Shown: piece by piece, positions 48,342-61,700 of the stretch | Numbering within the stretch: the stretch's first letter is position 1 | Layout of the letters: each line of letters starts with the position of its first letter | Origin: Mrakia gelida | Taxonomy: Eukaryota; Basidiomycota; Tremellomycetes; Cystofilobasidiales; Mrakiaceae | Reading direction: 5' to 3' | Assembly: GCA_024345305.1 (NCBI GenBank) | Contig: BRON01000013.1 | Span: 434,001-498,000 of the forward strand | Length of the DNA stretch: 64,000 nt | Made by a program: the position numbers and the translations under genes | The notes under the pieces: generated by a model | The model's input: only the letters and a program-made list of their open reading frames with translations | The model's database searches: none | What the model was told of the DNA's origin: nothing

Positions 48342-51300
48342 ATGCCGTCCTCACCTTCCTTCCCGTCTTCGAGCTCGCTTTCTCCTCTCGTGGATACCTC
48401 AGCATCACCTCGCCTTCGAAACCCTTCCCCTTCCAGATTCGAAACAACAACGTCCGCCTCAGATCTCCCTCCACCTTCGCCTCCCCTCACTCAAGGGATC
48501 CATCAAGTCTCTGATCCAGGCCCACTCCCTTCCCCTCGAGGTCGTCTCTCAAAGCACCTTCACTCCCATCGTCTACACATCTTCATCCTCATATTCCTCC
48601 TCGGATCAGCCTTCCTCCTCCCACCGACGGATACCCTCACACAAGCACCCAAGGAGTGGTCCTGGTCGTATCTCAACAGGCAGCAAGCGTTCGGATCACC
48701 TTGGGAGGCAGACGAGATCGGAGTCGGCAAGGGATCAGTCGCGAATGGAGGTTGGGACAGGACGAGGAGTGGGCTGCTGGTCGTTCCTAAGGATCAGAAG
48801 TGGCTGAGGAGGCATCCTATAGAGGTTTTGATGAAGGTGAGCTTTTGGCTTTCGATCGCGGGAAGGAGGGAAGGAGAGTTCGAGCTCACACTTCGTTCGC
48901 GACTCGTTTCTAGGAAGCTGGCTTCAAAGCCAAACATCTCAAGGATACGAGACCTCGCACGCTGAGCCAGGCTGTCAAGAGGTATCGCAAGATGTTCAAG
49001 ATGGATCCTCCAAAGGGTTTCGACAAGTGGTTCGTTGTTCTTCCTCCTCCCTCGATCCAAATCACCGACGCGTCTCGCCCCTCCCTTCTTTTGCTTTTCG
49101 CTGACCTCCGTCCTCGTTCACGTTCGTTTTCAGGTTCACCGCCTTCGACTTCATCCCTTCGATACTACCGCCAGCACACGAGTCCTTCGTTCCGTTCTTG
49201 TCGATACCAGGGCAGATCCTCAGGGAGAGGATGCATCGATTGGACGACGCTGGTCAGACTTTCGCTGTCGAGTTTAAGTGAGCTTTCGGTCTCGTATCTC
49301 GTTTAAAAAGTCCTCACCGAAGCTGACCTCTACTGTTATCCTCCCACTCTCCAGAGACGGCAAGATCTTCGATGTTCGAGGCGAAAAGAAGGACGATGTT
49401 CGAGCTCGGTTCGTTCCGTCTTCGCTCTCCTCTCTCGTCGCTCTTCCTGACCTCCCTTCCCTTTCGCAACCATACCTCAGCGACACCATCCTCCTCCTCA
49501 CTCCTCTCGCTCGCTACATCACCCACCCTATGATCGTCTACTTCAACACCGACGACGTCCCTCGTTTCATCGCCTCGAATCAAGTCCTCAACGCGTCGAC
49601 GACCTACGGCTACCAAGGACAGATCTGGCCTCAGGAGGAGCGAGAGAGGATGGAAGCGGCTCAGAAGGGAACTCATGGATGGTTCTGGCCGTGTGGAAGG
49701 GATACGCCTGTGGGGATGGAGTTTAGAGACAACATCTTGGAGGAGGATCCGTTGCCTGGAGGTGAGTTGAACGCTTCGAATCGAGATCGACACGACTGAG
49801 ACGACGAAGAGCTGACCCTTCTCGTCCTTTCCGCGTATAGCTGCCAGGCCGAAGACCTTCATCTGGGATCACAAGAAGACGATGGACTACTGCCAGTCGC
49901 GAGAGCTGCTCGACGAGCACGGTTTGTTCCTCTACGGATCGCCTCAGCCTGTTTGTTCCTTCCTCTCTTCTGTTCCTCCTTGATACATCTCACCAGCTGA
50001 TGCCAGCTCCTCTTCGGCCTTCCAGGATGCTCTCATGCCTCTCTTCTCGACGTGTCGAGTGCGTTTCCGCCCTCCCTGCCTTTTCTCCTCGTCATCTCGT
50101 CGCGACCCCTCGTTCTGACCTCCTTCTCATCTCTTCTTTCACAGAGCCGATGGAGTATGGACATCCCTGTTCGTTTCTACCTTCTCCTCGCTTAGAGGAG
50201 CCTCTCGACGCGTCTCGCTCCACTGACCTCTCGTCATTCCCTCCCTTTCCTCAGTCGACTCCCCTCGAGAGCGTCAACCAAACGATCGAGATGGTGCCCT
50301 GGTCGGAGAAGGATATTCCCAAGCTCTTCTGGAGGGGAAAGATGACGGGTGAGTCGCCTCTCTCCAGCTTCCTCTCGAGTCGACTCGAGTCCCGATCTGA
50401 CTCCTTTTTCGCTCGTCGCGTCGTCGTCTCCTCAGGAATGATGGCCTCCAAGACCCGAAACTGGCGAGCCTCTCAGCGAATCCGTCTCCACCACTTCGCT
50501 CACCCTCACGACTCGTCCGAGAAGATCTCGGTCCTCGAGAAGAGCAAGAAGGTTGGAGGAGGGTGGGAGAGGGTCGAGTGGAGTTTGAAGGCCGCAGCTG
50601 AGCAGTGGTTGGATGTTGGGTTGGTTGATGGACCGTTGCAGTGTGTCAAGGAGTCAGTAAACGAGCCGTATCAAGGGGAGAGCTGGAGTGCGAGTCGACG
50701 CTGACGAGATGTGGGCTCGTTTTCTCAACAGGGATGGGACTTGCGACGAGGTCGCGAAGGAGATTCACTTCGTGGATAGAGTAGAGTGGCAGTCCAACGT
50801 TCCTGGACGCTCCGAGTTCATCTTGGACGTAGATGGAAATGGGTGGAGCTCAAGGATGAGGAGAGTGTTGCTTGGTGGGAGGTGAGTCGCTCTTTCGATT
50901 CGGCTTTCCTCGACGCGTCCCGACTTCTCTCTGACGACTTTCCGCCTTCGCCTTTCCCTCCGCAGCGTGGTTCTGAAGGCTACGGTCTTCCCCGAGGTAT
51001 GTCTCGCATCCTTCGCAGTACATACAGCTCGTCTCATTCTGACCTCTTTTCTCTTTCTCCTTCGCGCGTCGCCAGTGGTACTCCGAGTTCGTTCGCTCCT
51101 CTCTTCTCTCTCCCCTCGAGCCCCTCGCTCGAAACTGACCTCTCCCTTCACCTTCACTCGCATCAGTATCTTCATCCCCTACTACCACTACATCCCTCTC
51201 CAAAACAACTACTCGGACCTGTTCGACATCCTCTCGTTCTTCACGGCTCGTCCAGAACTCGCGAAGCAGATCGGTCAGAACGGGAGGAACTTCGTCGAGG

Positions 51301-51532
51301 AGAACTGGAAGTGGCAGGATATGCAGGTCAGTCCCATTTTCCATTCTCTTCTCTTCGGTTCACCTCTATAGAAGGCGACGAAGAGAGTGAAAAGTCGAGT
51401 CGACTGACGCGTTATCGGGTTTCGTTTCGGGTTTGGCTTTCGCGAACGAAACAGAGCTACATGCTCTTGCTTCTGCTAGAGTACGCGAGGGTGATGGCTG
51501 ACGATAGAGAGGCGATGAGTTACAGGCCTTGA
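48342..51532 (+). CDS. CAP10-like glycosyltransferase (GT90), type II membrane protein
   Basis: Golgi-type xylosyltransferase-like family first known from Cryptococcus capsule synthesis. Fifteen exons (48342-48836, 48914-49029, 49134-49277, 49355-49408, 49481-49761, 49841-49921, 49997-50058, 50145-50168, 50255-50348, 50436-50652, 50732-50881, 50966-50996, 51076-51086, 51167-51326, 51455-51532) sum to 1998 nt (665 aa). A Ser/Pro-rich cytoplasmic tail precedes one membrane helix (HIFILIFLLGSAFLL). Family motifs include PKTFIWDHKKTMDYCQS, DALMPLFSTCRSRWSMDIPS, IPKLFWRGKMTG, NVPGRSEFILDVDGNGWSSR, YYHYIPLQNNYSDLFDIL and NGRNFVEENWKWQDM. Exon 13 is an 11-nt microexon encoding WYS. Acceptor substrate cannot be told from sequence; wall or capsule glycan or protein glycosylation are both possible. 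Confidence 0.92.
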
Positions 51533-52038
51533 TGATGTGTTGTGTTGTTGTTTTCTGCCTTCTTATCCATACATCCTTTAGCGAATCTAATGGGCCGTTT
51601 CTTGTCTCTCCGACGAACGACGCTCTCTAGCTCTGCTTCCCTTCCCACTGCTCTCGTGACCTGATCTATCTACTCCTTAGACTGAGCACAAAAGGCTCAC
51701 TGAGCTCTCGGCCGCTGTAGAACAAGGGCAGAGAGGGAGCTGCTTTCTGATCGAGTCTCTGCGCGCGTCGATCTTTCGGAGCAGCCTTCCCTCCCCTCGC
51801 TCTCTCTCCTTTGCTTCCCTCTTTCCCTTCCCTCCTCTCAACCACTTCCCACCTCTTCTGCCCACCTCCTCACCCTCCCTACTAGAAGATCCTTGCCATC
51901 CTTATCTTATCGCCCCCCAAGAAACGCACGTTTTCTTCCTCCCCTCTTCCCTTGTCTCTCCCTCGCTCGATTTCCTCGTTTCCCTCCCACCCTCCACCTC
52001 GCCCTCCCTCTCCTCCCCTTCCCTCCCTCTCTCTCCGG
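51533..52038. other. Intergenic interval
   Basis: About 500 bp between two plus-strand genes. CT-rich toward the downstream ATG; no gene or RNA supported. Confidence 0.5.
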
Positions 52039-53012
52039 ATGACCCACTCCTCCCAGCACCACTCTCCGATGCTCGTCGATCCTTTCCGATCTCAGCTTGC
52101 TGAGGATCAAGAGAGGCTGAGGGTGTCTGGTCGAACGAGTGGACGACGATCTCACGAGGGAGGAGGGAGGAGGGGCACTCTCGAGGAAGGAGGGGAATCC
52201 ACCAAGAGAGACAGTACCAACAACCAACCAGGAGGGGCAGCGAGTGGAGGAGGAGGAGGAATGGCAGAGCAGGAGTTGCTGATGGTTATGATGGGAGAAC
52301 TCGTGAGTCTATAGATCTACGAGGAAGAAAAGGGAGGGCTGAGCGAGGCAGGGAGAAAGAGCGAGCGCACGAACCTAACCTTCGTCCCCTCGTTTCTCAG
52401 CAACGACTCGGATGGCAGCCCGGAGGGTCTTCGTCGGCGCACTCTCAGCCCCACCACCACCATCAGCCTCGACATCAACCACCTCCAGCAGGAGCAGCAG
52501 CGACAAGCACCTCTCGATCCTCTCACCATCGCTCACCCGCTCCAACCTCAACCTCCTCCCACCCCTCCCACTCCTCCTCCTCTTCCTCAACGGCTACGCC
52601 CGGCTCGTCAAACTCCCAGCATCACCACCACCACTCCACCACCAGCCCACCCATCCTCCCTATTCCCCACTCAACCTCTCACCGAAAACACGACCCTTCG
52701 ACTACTCCTCGCCTGCCCCCTCAAAGTCAGTCCGAACCCTCTCCTTTCCTCACCTTTGTTTCGCGTGAAGCTGACCTCGACTGGCTTCGTTCGGCCCTTT
52801 TAGCACCCGACCTTGTGATTCCTCCGATCCTGAAATCTTCCATCCCAGACCTCGACCCCGTCTCCCCGCTTTCGAAGAAGCAGAGGAAGGATTTGATTGG
52901 GGCGGGAGGAGGGAGGTCGAGGCGAGCGAGCTTGGATTCGACGGCTGTGGTTTTGGAGGTTGTTAGAGAGGCGGCGGGAGAGGAGGAGGAGGAGGAGGGG
53001 GAGAGCGAGTGA
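52039..53012 (+). CDS. Low-complexity hypothetical protein, 265 aa
   Basis: Exons 52039-52302, 52401-52725 and 52804-53012 stay in phase and end at TGA 53010-53012. The product has no recognisable domain. It contains Gly/Arg-rich and His/Ser/Pro-rich stretches (QPHHHHQPRHQPPP, SSSSSSTATPGSSNSQHHHHH), a conserved-looking core APDLVIPPILKSSIPDLDPV or similar, and an acidic end (GEEEEEEGESE). A short KKQRK could act as a nuclear signal. Probably a disordered regulatory protein; no function proposed. Confidence 0.6.
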
Positions 53013-53368
53013 GGGTCTTTTTGAGCCTTTTTCTGCTAGATACTGTATTTGTTGTGATAGTTTGTTCTAGAGGTTTAGTTGACTACATGTATCGATCTTT
53101 TGAGCTTCTCTTTTCGAGTTATGATCACGATCAACGTCTACATATGCATCTTCTTTCTTGGACCGAGCGGGCGGAGGGAGGGAGAGCGACGAGCGAGCCG
53201 CTCTTGAGCTGCTTCTGGGTCGCTGCTAAACCACCACCAGTCACGGAAAGGTATGACAGATGCGAATCATACATCCACTAAAAGTCGAAGTCTCGTTTAA
53301 AGGTCGTATGCAGCGTAGGTAACCCAACCTCGTCTCGTCTCGCGTCGTCCCCCTCACCTCTCCTCGCC
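53013..53368. other. Convergent 3' interval
   Basis: 356 bp between the stops of the low-complexity gene (plus) and the arrestin-like gene (minus). AT-richer than the genes; nothing else seen. Confidence 0.5.
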
Positions 53369-55282
53369 TCACCTCCTTCTCCTCAACCCATTACCAGAAC
53401 CAGAATCCATCCAACCCGTATAAGGCTGAGGTGCCCTCCCCCCAGCAGCCTCAAAGTAACTCGGTGGGAACTCCATCTGCCCTCCCTCCCAGCTGCCCTC
53501 GGTCGTTTCGTCTCGAGTAACGCGCGACGAGAGAATGACGGGGAGGAGTTTGTCGATGCTGACGTCCGTTCCGACTCCTTTTTGAGGGATGTGAAGGCAG
53601 ACTGTCCACTGTAGCGGGATTAACCAAGAGAAGAAGAGAGGGAGGGGTGTTGGGTCGGGAGAGTGAGAGGAAGGGAGGAAGAAGGATGGGAGGGAGGAAG
53701 AGAGGAGAGGGAACGCACGCTGCACCCAAGAAGATCCTTCGGTCCTCGATTGAACGACGGTCCCACCCCCGTCCCCTCGAACCTCATCTCCGAAACGATG
53801 CTAACTCCCCTACACCACCTCCCAACCATCGTTCGTCCTCCATCCGAACTCTCCTCCTCCTGCTCGCGATACTCCGTCTCTCCGTACCAAACGCGCTTCT
53901 CGTTCGACAGATCGACGAGGGACAGACCCGCTCCAGGTCCTTGTTGGAACGAGACCTGTTGGAAGCCTTGAGCTCGGGCGAGGACGAGTCGATCGAGGGT
54001 GAGGGAGATGGAGGAGGGGGAGGGGATGCGAAGTTGGGGAACGGGGGAGGTTGGGAGAGCTGGAGGGGAGAGGATGAGGAGGTGGAGGTAGAAGGGGATG
54101 GGGTGGGAGGTTGGGTAGGAGGGGAGGTTGGGGGTATGGAGCTGAGAGAGAGCTGATCAGCATTCAGGTGGGTGAGCGAAACCAAAGCAAGAAGCAAAGA
54201 ACGAACAGTAAGCTCGAGAGCGCCAGGCTTCCGCAAGATCCCCTCCTTGACGATTTGGACACGTTTGGTCGTGCGCCAGCCGTCTTCGTCTCGTGGTCGA
54301 GGAGGAGGGAATATCGGGAGGGAGGATTCCGCTGTTGCTGGAGGAGGGAAGATGGGAGGAGGTACGAGGTCGGATGAGATGGTTTGAGGAGGTCTGTGAG
54401 GAGACGCGTCGAGGGGAGGCGAAGAGAGGTGTTGGTTCAGAGCGAGATTGACTGATGGAGCTGAGTTCAAGACGAGAATAGCAACGCACAGATAGATGAA
54501 GGGTAGAAGTAGACGCTCCTTGGCTCCTTTGGGTGGATCGGAAGCTCTAGCAGCTTCCACTTTGATCAGGTCTGGAGAGAGACGACGAGGAGGAGAAGGT
54601 CAGCTCAACGAGTTCGCCGTTAACCGACTACAAGAACCTTCAGCCAGACGAGTAACTCACACAAAGTCGACCCAATCTGATTCCCTTCTATCCTTCCCTT
54701 GCCCTTACTAGTCGCAGGAGGTCTCGACCCACCCTCGAAAGAGGGAGGGAGAACAATATCGTCCGCGCGCTGCTGATCCATGGTTGGCAGCTTAAACTTG
54801 AAGCGTAGATCGACGCTTCCGTCGGGAGAAGCGAGAGACGTTCCATCCTCCTTGGACCAGAGTGGTTGGAACTCGTGGAAGTAGACAGTGACGTCGAATC
54901 GAATGTCTGAGGTCGAGATCGAAGGGAAGTCAAGAGGCTGAAGCGTTGGGACAGAGCTGAGAAGCGAAGGAGCTTCGAACTCACCACTCATAGGTCTGTT
55001 ACCACCTGAGAGAGGAGGTCCTTCGTAGGTACTGTGCTGAAGAGAGGCGAGGAGTGGTTCAGCGCTGAGCCCCTCGAAGAAGGAAGGAAGGGAGGGGAGG
55101 GGGAGGAGAAGGAAGCTCACCTGTCCTCCTCTGATCGAGCAGATCACCTCTGTGATAGAGGGATCGGGCTTAAAGTGGACGATTCCAGTGACCTCAGAGC
55201 CAGCCGAGTAGACCTTATTTTGGTCGAAGCTGCAGCTGAGGAGCTGAGGTTGCTCTCGTGGTTTGATGAACTTGGAAAACAT
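53369..55282 (-). CDS. Arrestin-like domain protein
   Basis: Exons 55282-55121, 55036-54985, 54906-54661, 54571-54207, 54141-53719 and 53608-53369 sum to 1488 nt (495 aa) in phase. The first 60 residues resemble an arrestin N-lobe: REQPQLLSCSFDQNKVYSAG then SEVTGIVHFKPDPSITEVIC. A second strand-rich part reads DIRFDVTVYFHEFQPLWSKE. The C-lobe holds YPTSHPIPFYLHLLILSSPALP. The end has a PPSYFEAAGG motif reminiscent of PPxY sites of fungal alpha-arrestins, but lacks a full PPxY. A Pro-rich insertion (about 180-260) separates the lobes and carries PPPIFPPPAT repeats. A role as a ubiquitin-ligase adaptor for membrane transporters is inferred from the fold. Confidence 0.7.
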
Positions 55283-55726
55283 CGAGAGAGGTGGAGGTCT
55301 CGTGAGGAAGGTCGAGGAAGGTAGACGCTGGACCTCTTGCAGGAGGGAGTCTTTGAGAGTTGGACTGGTCCGATCGGGGGATCGATGAGCGAGTTGGAGA
55401 GGAGCGCGAGATGAAGATTGCTATACCGGGCGAGTGGGGGTTGAAGAGAGGAAGACGAACAGGGACGAACCCCGGAGAAGATCGAAAACGTCGAGCTCAC
55501 CTCCTTCAGCTCCTTGACGACCAGCGGCTCTGTTATCCAGATATTCAGCATTTCTTCCCCGACGGCTATGATGCTTACTTCTACCGTCAGCACTTCTTTG
55601 AGAGCGAGAACGCAACCCATCGGGAAGGTGAGCGACTCCCCCGAGAAGCCGGCGAGTCAACCTTCCTCAGTTTCGAAGCTCACCGTCTTCGACAACTCAA
55701 CTACAACAATCTCCTCAACTTTTTCG
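55283..55726. other. Divergent promoter region, arrestin-like and paladin-like genes
   Basis: 444 bp between the divergent starts at 55282 (minus) and 55727 (plus). Open frames across it lack splice support; the paladin Met at 55727 is chosen because its frame continues through the first intron. Confidence 0.5.
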
Positions 55727-58700
55727 ATGGATTCAAGCCCAAAACTCAAACCTCCGAAGCAGAAGGAACCTCCAGTAGTAGGATCAGCCGATTATCTCCT
55801 CGGTTCGATAGCAGGAGTCGTTCGAAGGAGAGACGGAGGAGTCTTGACTCGAGGGTACGTATCGCTGCCTCTCGCTTCCTTCCCTACTGCTAGACCGTTC
55901 TCAAGGTCATGATCTCGGCTCAGGTAACACATGGTAATAACGCGAAGATAGCTGACTCCTCGTCTTTGTCTGATCTTCCCTGACACTCTCAGGTTTATCT
56001 TGAAGACTGGTCGGTCGAGCTCACTTGTTTCCCTTCCGACGTTTGACGTCGAAGCTCAACCGTTCCTTCCTTTCGCTTATAGATCACTACCCAACCGGAA
56101 GAGCTCTCGACTTGGAGATAAACATATCAGGAGCGCCTAACTTCAGAGGTCTCAAGGACAAAGGGAAGGAGCTGGGAGTCTTTGGAGTACGTCCTGCATC
56201 GTTTCCTTCCCCTCCCTTTCTGAGCTTGAGCTCAACTCCTCCGTCGTTCGGTATCGCTTCTTTCTCACGGCAGCTGACTACCTCTCACTCTCTCTGAACC
56301 TCATCGCACTCCTTCTGCACTCTCTCTCAGTCTGCTCAACCAACCGTCCCAGGTCTCAAAACTATCCTCTCTCTTCTCCTCTCCTCCCCATCCTCCCCTG
56401 AAGCATCTCGTCAACGGACAGTCTCCATCTCGACTCGAGAGGAGCCCATTCTCTATATCTCTGGACGGCCATTCGGTGAGTCCTCTTTTCAGACGAGTCC
56501 TGACCCTCGTGTATCGGGAGCTGGGGAGAGAGGGACTACGAAGACAACAAAACGAGGCTGATTGAACTCTCGTCCTCGACCCGTCCGCGTTTAGTTCTGC
56601 GAGACTCAGCAGCTCCGTTACGGACTCTCTCGTGGGGAGGATCAGCAGCCAACCTGGAACAGGTCGAGGAGAGACTCAAGAACGATGTCCTGAGGGAGGC
56701 GAGATCGTTCGGAGGGGTGATCTTGGGACACGAGGAGGTCGTGGGAGGAGCCACGGTCGGAGAGATGATCCCAACTTGGATTCACGTCGACGAGGGGAGT
56801 GTGAAGACTGTGAGGGAGATCTACGACGATGTGAAGAAGGAGGGTTGGTTGGTTGACTACCATCGGTGAGTCCACGTTTCATGATCAGGTCGTTCGTGAG
56901 CTTGGAAGGAGGAGCGTTTGAGCTTGAGCTCACCTTTCCCTCCCTCCCTCCCTCTTCCCCCCTCGTCCTTCGTCTCACCCACTCGCAGGATTCCCATCTC
57001 CCCTGACCGACCCATCGAAGACAACTATCTCGACGCCTACCTCGCTGTCCTCAAAGGAATCGATCCTCTCAAGACCTCGGTCTTGATCTCGTGCGGGATG
57101 GGAGTCGTTCGAACCACGTTCGCTATGACCGCCGCCGTCCTCGTTCGAAGACATCAACTCCTTCGTCTCGACCTTCCGGATCCCTTCGTTACCGTCCTAC
57201 CCCACTCTGCACCCACCTCGCCCAAGCTCGCTCCTGCTAAACTGAGTCGCAGCAACACGCCGACGAACGCTTCCCTCCTCCTCTCGATCTCGATGGGAAC
57301 AGCTCCTCCGAGCGGATCTGGATCTGGATACTCGACAGTGAGTCCTTTTTGAGCCTAACGACGCGAGCCGTGTGGGTACTGACTCTTGTTAACACTATCG
57401 ATTGACCAGCCTTCTGGCCAAACGAGTCAAGCGGAGAGAATCCTCGAGGTCGCGACGCAGCAACACGCTCTCAACAGATCGCTGCTCAAGCTCACTCACA
57501 TGCTCGATAAAGGTAAGCATCGAAGTTGCAGACTCTCAGATACCATCATCAACTCTGGCTGACCTGCTTTCTTCGCTCTCAGCCCTCTCGTCTCAACGGA
57601 ACGCGTCGGCTTCGTCTCTCCTCTCCTCTCGACCAGTCCTCCTCGAATCTCTTCGCTCAGCGCACATGGGAAACTACTCGGTCATTCTGTCGCTTCTTGG
57701 GTGCCTCGAGGGAGGGAAGAAGGTCAAGGTCTTGGTGGACGCTGTTATCGACGCTTGTGAGTTCTCGATTCGTTCGATCGACGAACCAACAGCTCGACGC
57801 GACGCAGAGCTGACTGTTTTTCTCTGCCCCCTCGTGAACTTTAGGCGACGCTGTTACCAACTTGAGAGAGGAGATTATCGACTTCCGAATCAAGGCTTCG
57901 ATCGAGCTGGACGATAAGATTCGTCAGGTCAGTCCATCAGCTCACTCGTCTCCTCGAACCAGAGCTGACTCTGTGGTCTTCCTTCGCTCGATTCAGATCA
58001 TGCTGGACAAGGCATCCAAGTCTCTCGAGAAGCTCTTCTTCCTTATCTCCTTCGCTGGGTTCATCGAGGACTCGGATGGCTTCAAGGGGAAGTTTTCGGA
58101 CTGGCTGAAGGTTCGTTTATCTCTCTCTCGCTTTCTCCCTCCCGGCTTGAGCAACGTCGCTGACCAATGAATTGTTCTCCTCGGTCTTCAGAAACGCGCC
58201 GAGATCTGGAACCAAATCATGCTTCTTCGTCGAGGAGTCGGAACCGGTTCTCGTCTTTTCCTCTTCGCCCCGGTCGCCGATCTCTCAGTCATCTCTCGAG
58301 CTTCTGGACGAGCAACGGAACCCGATGGAGGAACCGTGATGGGCAACGAGTGGGCTGAGCATGTCGTCGCCAATCGATCTGGGATCATTCTTCGAGCGAG
58401 GTGAGTTCGAGTCTCGACTTCGACTTCGATGCGTGAAGTTTCGCCGGACGAGTTGACTCCTTTCAATCTGTCTTTCCTTTCGCAGCACCCTCCTGAAGTC
58501 GGATCAGTGGTTAACCAAGACTGCTAGCTCGTCAGATGGAGTTCGAGGAGCCGTTGGGTTCAGGCAGATCCCTGGATCGAACATCTACGCGTCAGTTCGA
58601 ACTTTCGTTCACTCCTTCCCACTTCACTTCTTCCCAGCTCACGTCGGCCTGCGTACTTTTATACCCTCACAGTATCGGACAACCTACCGAGGACGCCATT

Positions 58701-61700
58701 GGCTCGGTTCTGAGCAAGATCAAGGAGAGAACGCCGACAGCGAACGCGTTGCTCTGGCTGAACCTGAGGGAGGAACCTCTCGTCGTGAGTCGCAATTGCC
58801 CGTGCTCGACGAAGCTCGACTCATACGAGACTAACGCTTCTTCTCTCTCTTATAGTACATCAACGGTCAGCCCTTCTGCCTGAGAAAGGAATCGCTCTCG
58901 CTTCGAAACATCAAGGTCCGTCTGCTTCGTTCGCCTCGTCCTCGTCAATTCAACGTCCGCTGACTTCGTCCCTTCATTCTCGATCATCCAGGACTACAGC
59001 GGAGTGTCTGCTTCCCGTTTGGAGGTGCTGGAGGATCGACTCAAGGGAGATGTCACGACCGAGCTTCGTTCGTTCGAGGGATGGTGAGTCGTCGACGCGT
59101 CGTTCCCTTCTCCTTCCCAGAACTCGACTGATCAGCTCTGTCTTCTTCATCAGCCTGCTTCTTCACACCGAGACTGCCGACGGAGACGTCGTTCCCGTCT
59201 GGGAAGACTGCGACGAGGGATCGGTTTCGTCGGTTCGCGACGTTATGGAAGGGAAAGTCCATGGAGACTCTGGACTCGAGCTTCGTTTCAGGAGACTGCC
59301 GATGACGAGCGAGAAGCCTCCTGATGTACGCTCATCTCTCTCCAACTTCAGAACGTGGTATTCAAGGAGACTGACCCCACTTCGCCTTCTCTCTCGCAGT
59401 TCTCTGACATCGCCGAGTGAGTCTTGTTCGAACGCGTCCCTTCTGTCGACTTTGCTGACCTCTCGCTTTCCCCTTGCAGGCTCATGGAGATCGTTCTTCG
59501 AACCAACTTGGACGAGACCCCCATCATCTTGAACGATCAACTCGGTCGAGGACGAGTGAGTCGCTTCCCATTCCCCCCCTTCGAGTATCTTCGCTGACCC
59601 TCATTGTGTTCGTCGTCGTTCAGAGCACCGTCGCCTCCGTCATCATCCTCCTCACCCACGAGTGGCTTCGTGAGCATCGCTCGTCCGAGAGGAAGTCCTC
59701 GTCGAAGCACCATTCAGTCCACGAGAAGGATCGAGAGGAGGACGCCGTCATCGAAGGAGAGTCCATCGTTCGTCGTGCTCGTCGAACCCGTCAACACTCC
59801 AACGCTGGACGAGGACCTCGGCCAGATGCCTCAGCTCCAAGAACCATGAGTTGGCAGGTCATCAACAACGTCCTTCGAGTCATTCGAAACGGGTTGGAGG
59901 TCAAGGAGGTGAGTTTGCTCGAATCGAGACGCGTCGACTGCTCATTCTTAAACTCCACTCATTCCGCACTCCCTTGTCTTCCTCCCTTCAGGCCGTCGAC
60001 AAGGCGATTGACCGAGCTGGACAGAACATCAACCTCCGAGACTGTATCGAGGAGGCTCGAGCCTCAGCTGCCGAGGCGACCGATCCAGTCCTCAAGAAGC
60101 AGTTCGTTCAAGAGGGAATCCACCACCTTCATCGCTACTTCGACCTCATCATCTACCAGGCCTACCTCGAGGAGACACCGCCCGATACCTTCGAGAACCT
60201 CGAGAGTTTCGAGAGCTTCGTCAAGAAGCGACCAGGTTCGTTCCCTTCTGTTCGACTGCTCGAATCGTGACGGAGGAACTCGTGGACTGACTCGTCTTCT
60301 CCTCCTCGTCCTACAGTCTTCCGAACCTTTCAAAAGGAGCTCAAGGAGAGTGGTCTCGATGCTCTCGCTCCCATCGTTCTCGCTCCCGCCGACGGGCTCG
60401 CCATGTCGGACGAGGTACAGACCGTCGTTCTCAATCGATCTGGTCAGATCCTCTCCGCTTCGACCATCCTCAAGAGCGACTTCTTCAGCAACCTCCAGAA
60501 GCTCTCTCTACCTGAGTAAGCTTTCCGCATCTTCGCTCGTCCCCCCTCGTCTTGTTCTGACTTCTTTACTCGTTCTCTTTCGCAAAAAGACGAGTCGACG
60601 GATGCGCAAACTTCCGAAAAGCTCCCATGACTCTCTCCTTCAACGTCCCTACCTTCCCGAAGAGCTTGCAGGCCACCAAGTCTGGCTTCTTGGAGGATGG
60701 AAAGAGCGTATACGGAACTGGAATGCCTTCGATCCAAGGGTGAGCCCCTCTTTCTTTTCGACTCGACCTCCCGCTTCCCTCCTCGATTAGGTCCTGACGT
60801 TCCATTATCTCTCGTCCTCAGACTTCGCCGAGCTCTCGAGAAGATGGATGCTGGACCCAACGGAAGTCGGAAGGTCTTCTGGACCTCGCTGAGAGAGTAC
60901 GTTCAGTCTGTGCGAGCGAGTTTGCTCTTTGACGACGCCCTGCTTCTAACACATTTCATCTCCTCTCCTCCAGAGAACCTGTCATCTACATCAACTCGCG
61001 TCCTCATGGTGAGCGGTCTCGAGCGTTGCAAAGATGACTCTCTCACTAGCCTGACCTTATCTGTCTCCTCTCCCTCAGTTCTTCGTCTCCAAGACCGACC
61101 TCTCGTCAACGTCGAGTGAGTCGTCTTCTCTCCCCTTCCGCCTAATTCTTCTTCGACTTACCGAGTCTTCTCGTCCCTTCTTCCAGAGCTACTGGAGTCT
61201 CGACCGATATTGTCGAAGCGATGGAGGTCTCGTTCAAGCGAGACGTGATTCGAGAGATCAAGATGAGCGAAGGAGGTCGAATCCTTCTTCACGACGAGGT
61301 CGAGCAGGATGGCTCCTTCGAGATCGTTCCTGTGAGTGTTCTCTGCTTCGCTTGTCGGATACTCCGAAAGAGGCTGACCCATCCCCTCCTTTCTCTTCAG
61401 ATCTGGGAAACCGTCGCCGAATCAGACGTGATGACTCCGTCGGAGGTCTACGCGACGATGGTGAAGGAAGGCTACCGGGTTGATTACGCTCGAGTCGCCA
61501 TCGTACGTCTTGCACCTCTCGTTCGTTGAAGTATCTCTCGGTCCTGACCACCTGTCTCCCTCTCACCCTACAGACCGACGAGCAAGCTCCTCTCCCCGTT
61601 GCCCTCGACGCTCTCGTTCACCGAGTCGTTTCCGCTCTTCGCGAGTCAGCCGACTCTGCTTTCAACTGTCAGGTGAGCTCTCATCTTCTCGTTCTGCTCG

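Noticed and set aside
55894..55905. Possible extra exon (ACCGTTCTCAAG) in the first intron of the paladin-like gene
   Set aside because: Including it breaks the frame; skipping it gives RGFILKTDHYPTG, which matches the family better.
59474..60790. Plus-strand open frame of 438 codons
   Set aside because: It reads through introns of the paladin-like gene in another frame and shows Ser/Arg-rich shadow composition.
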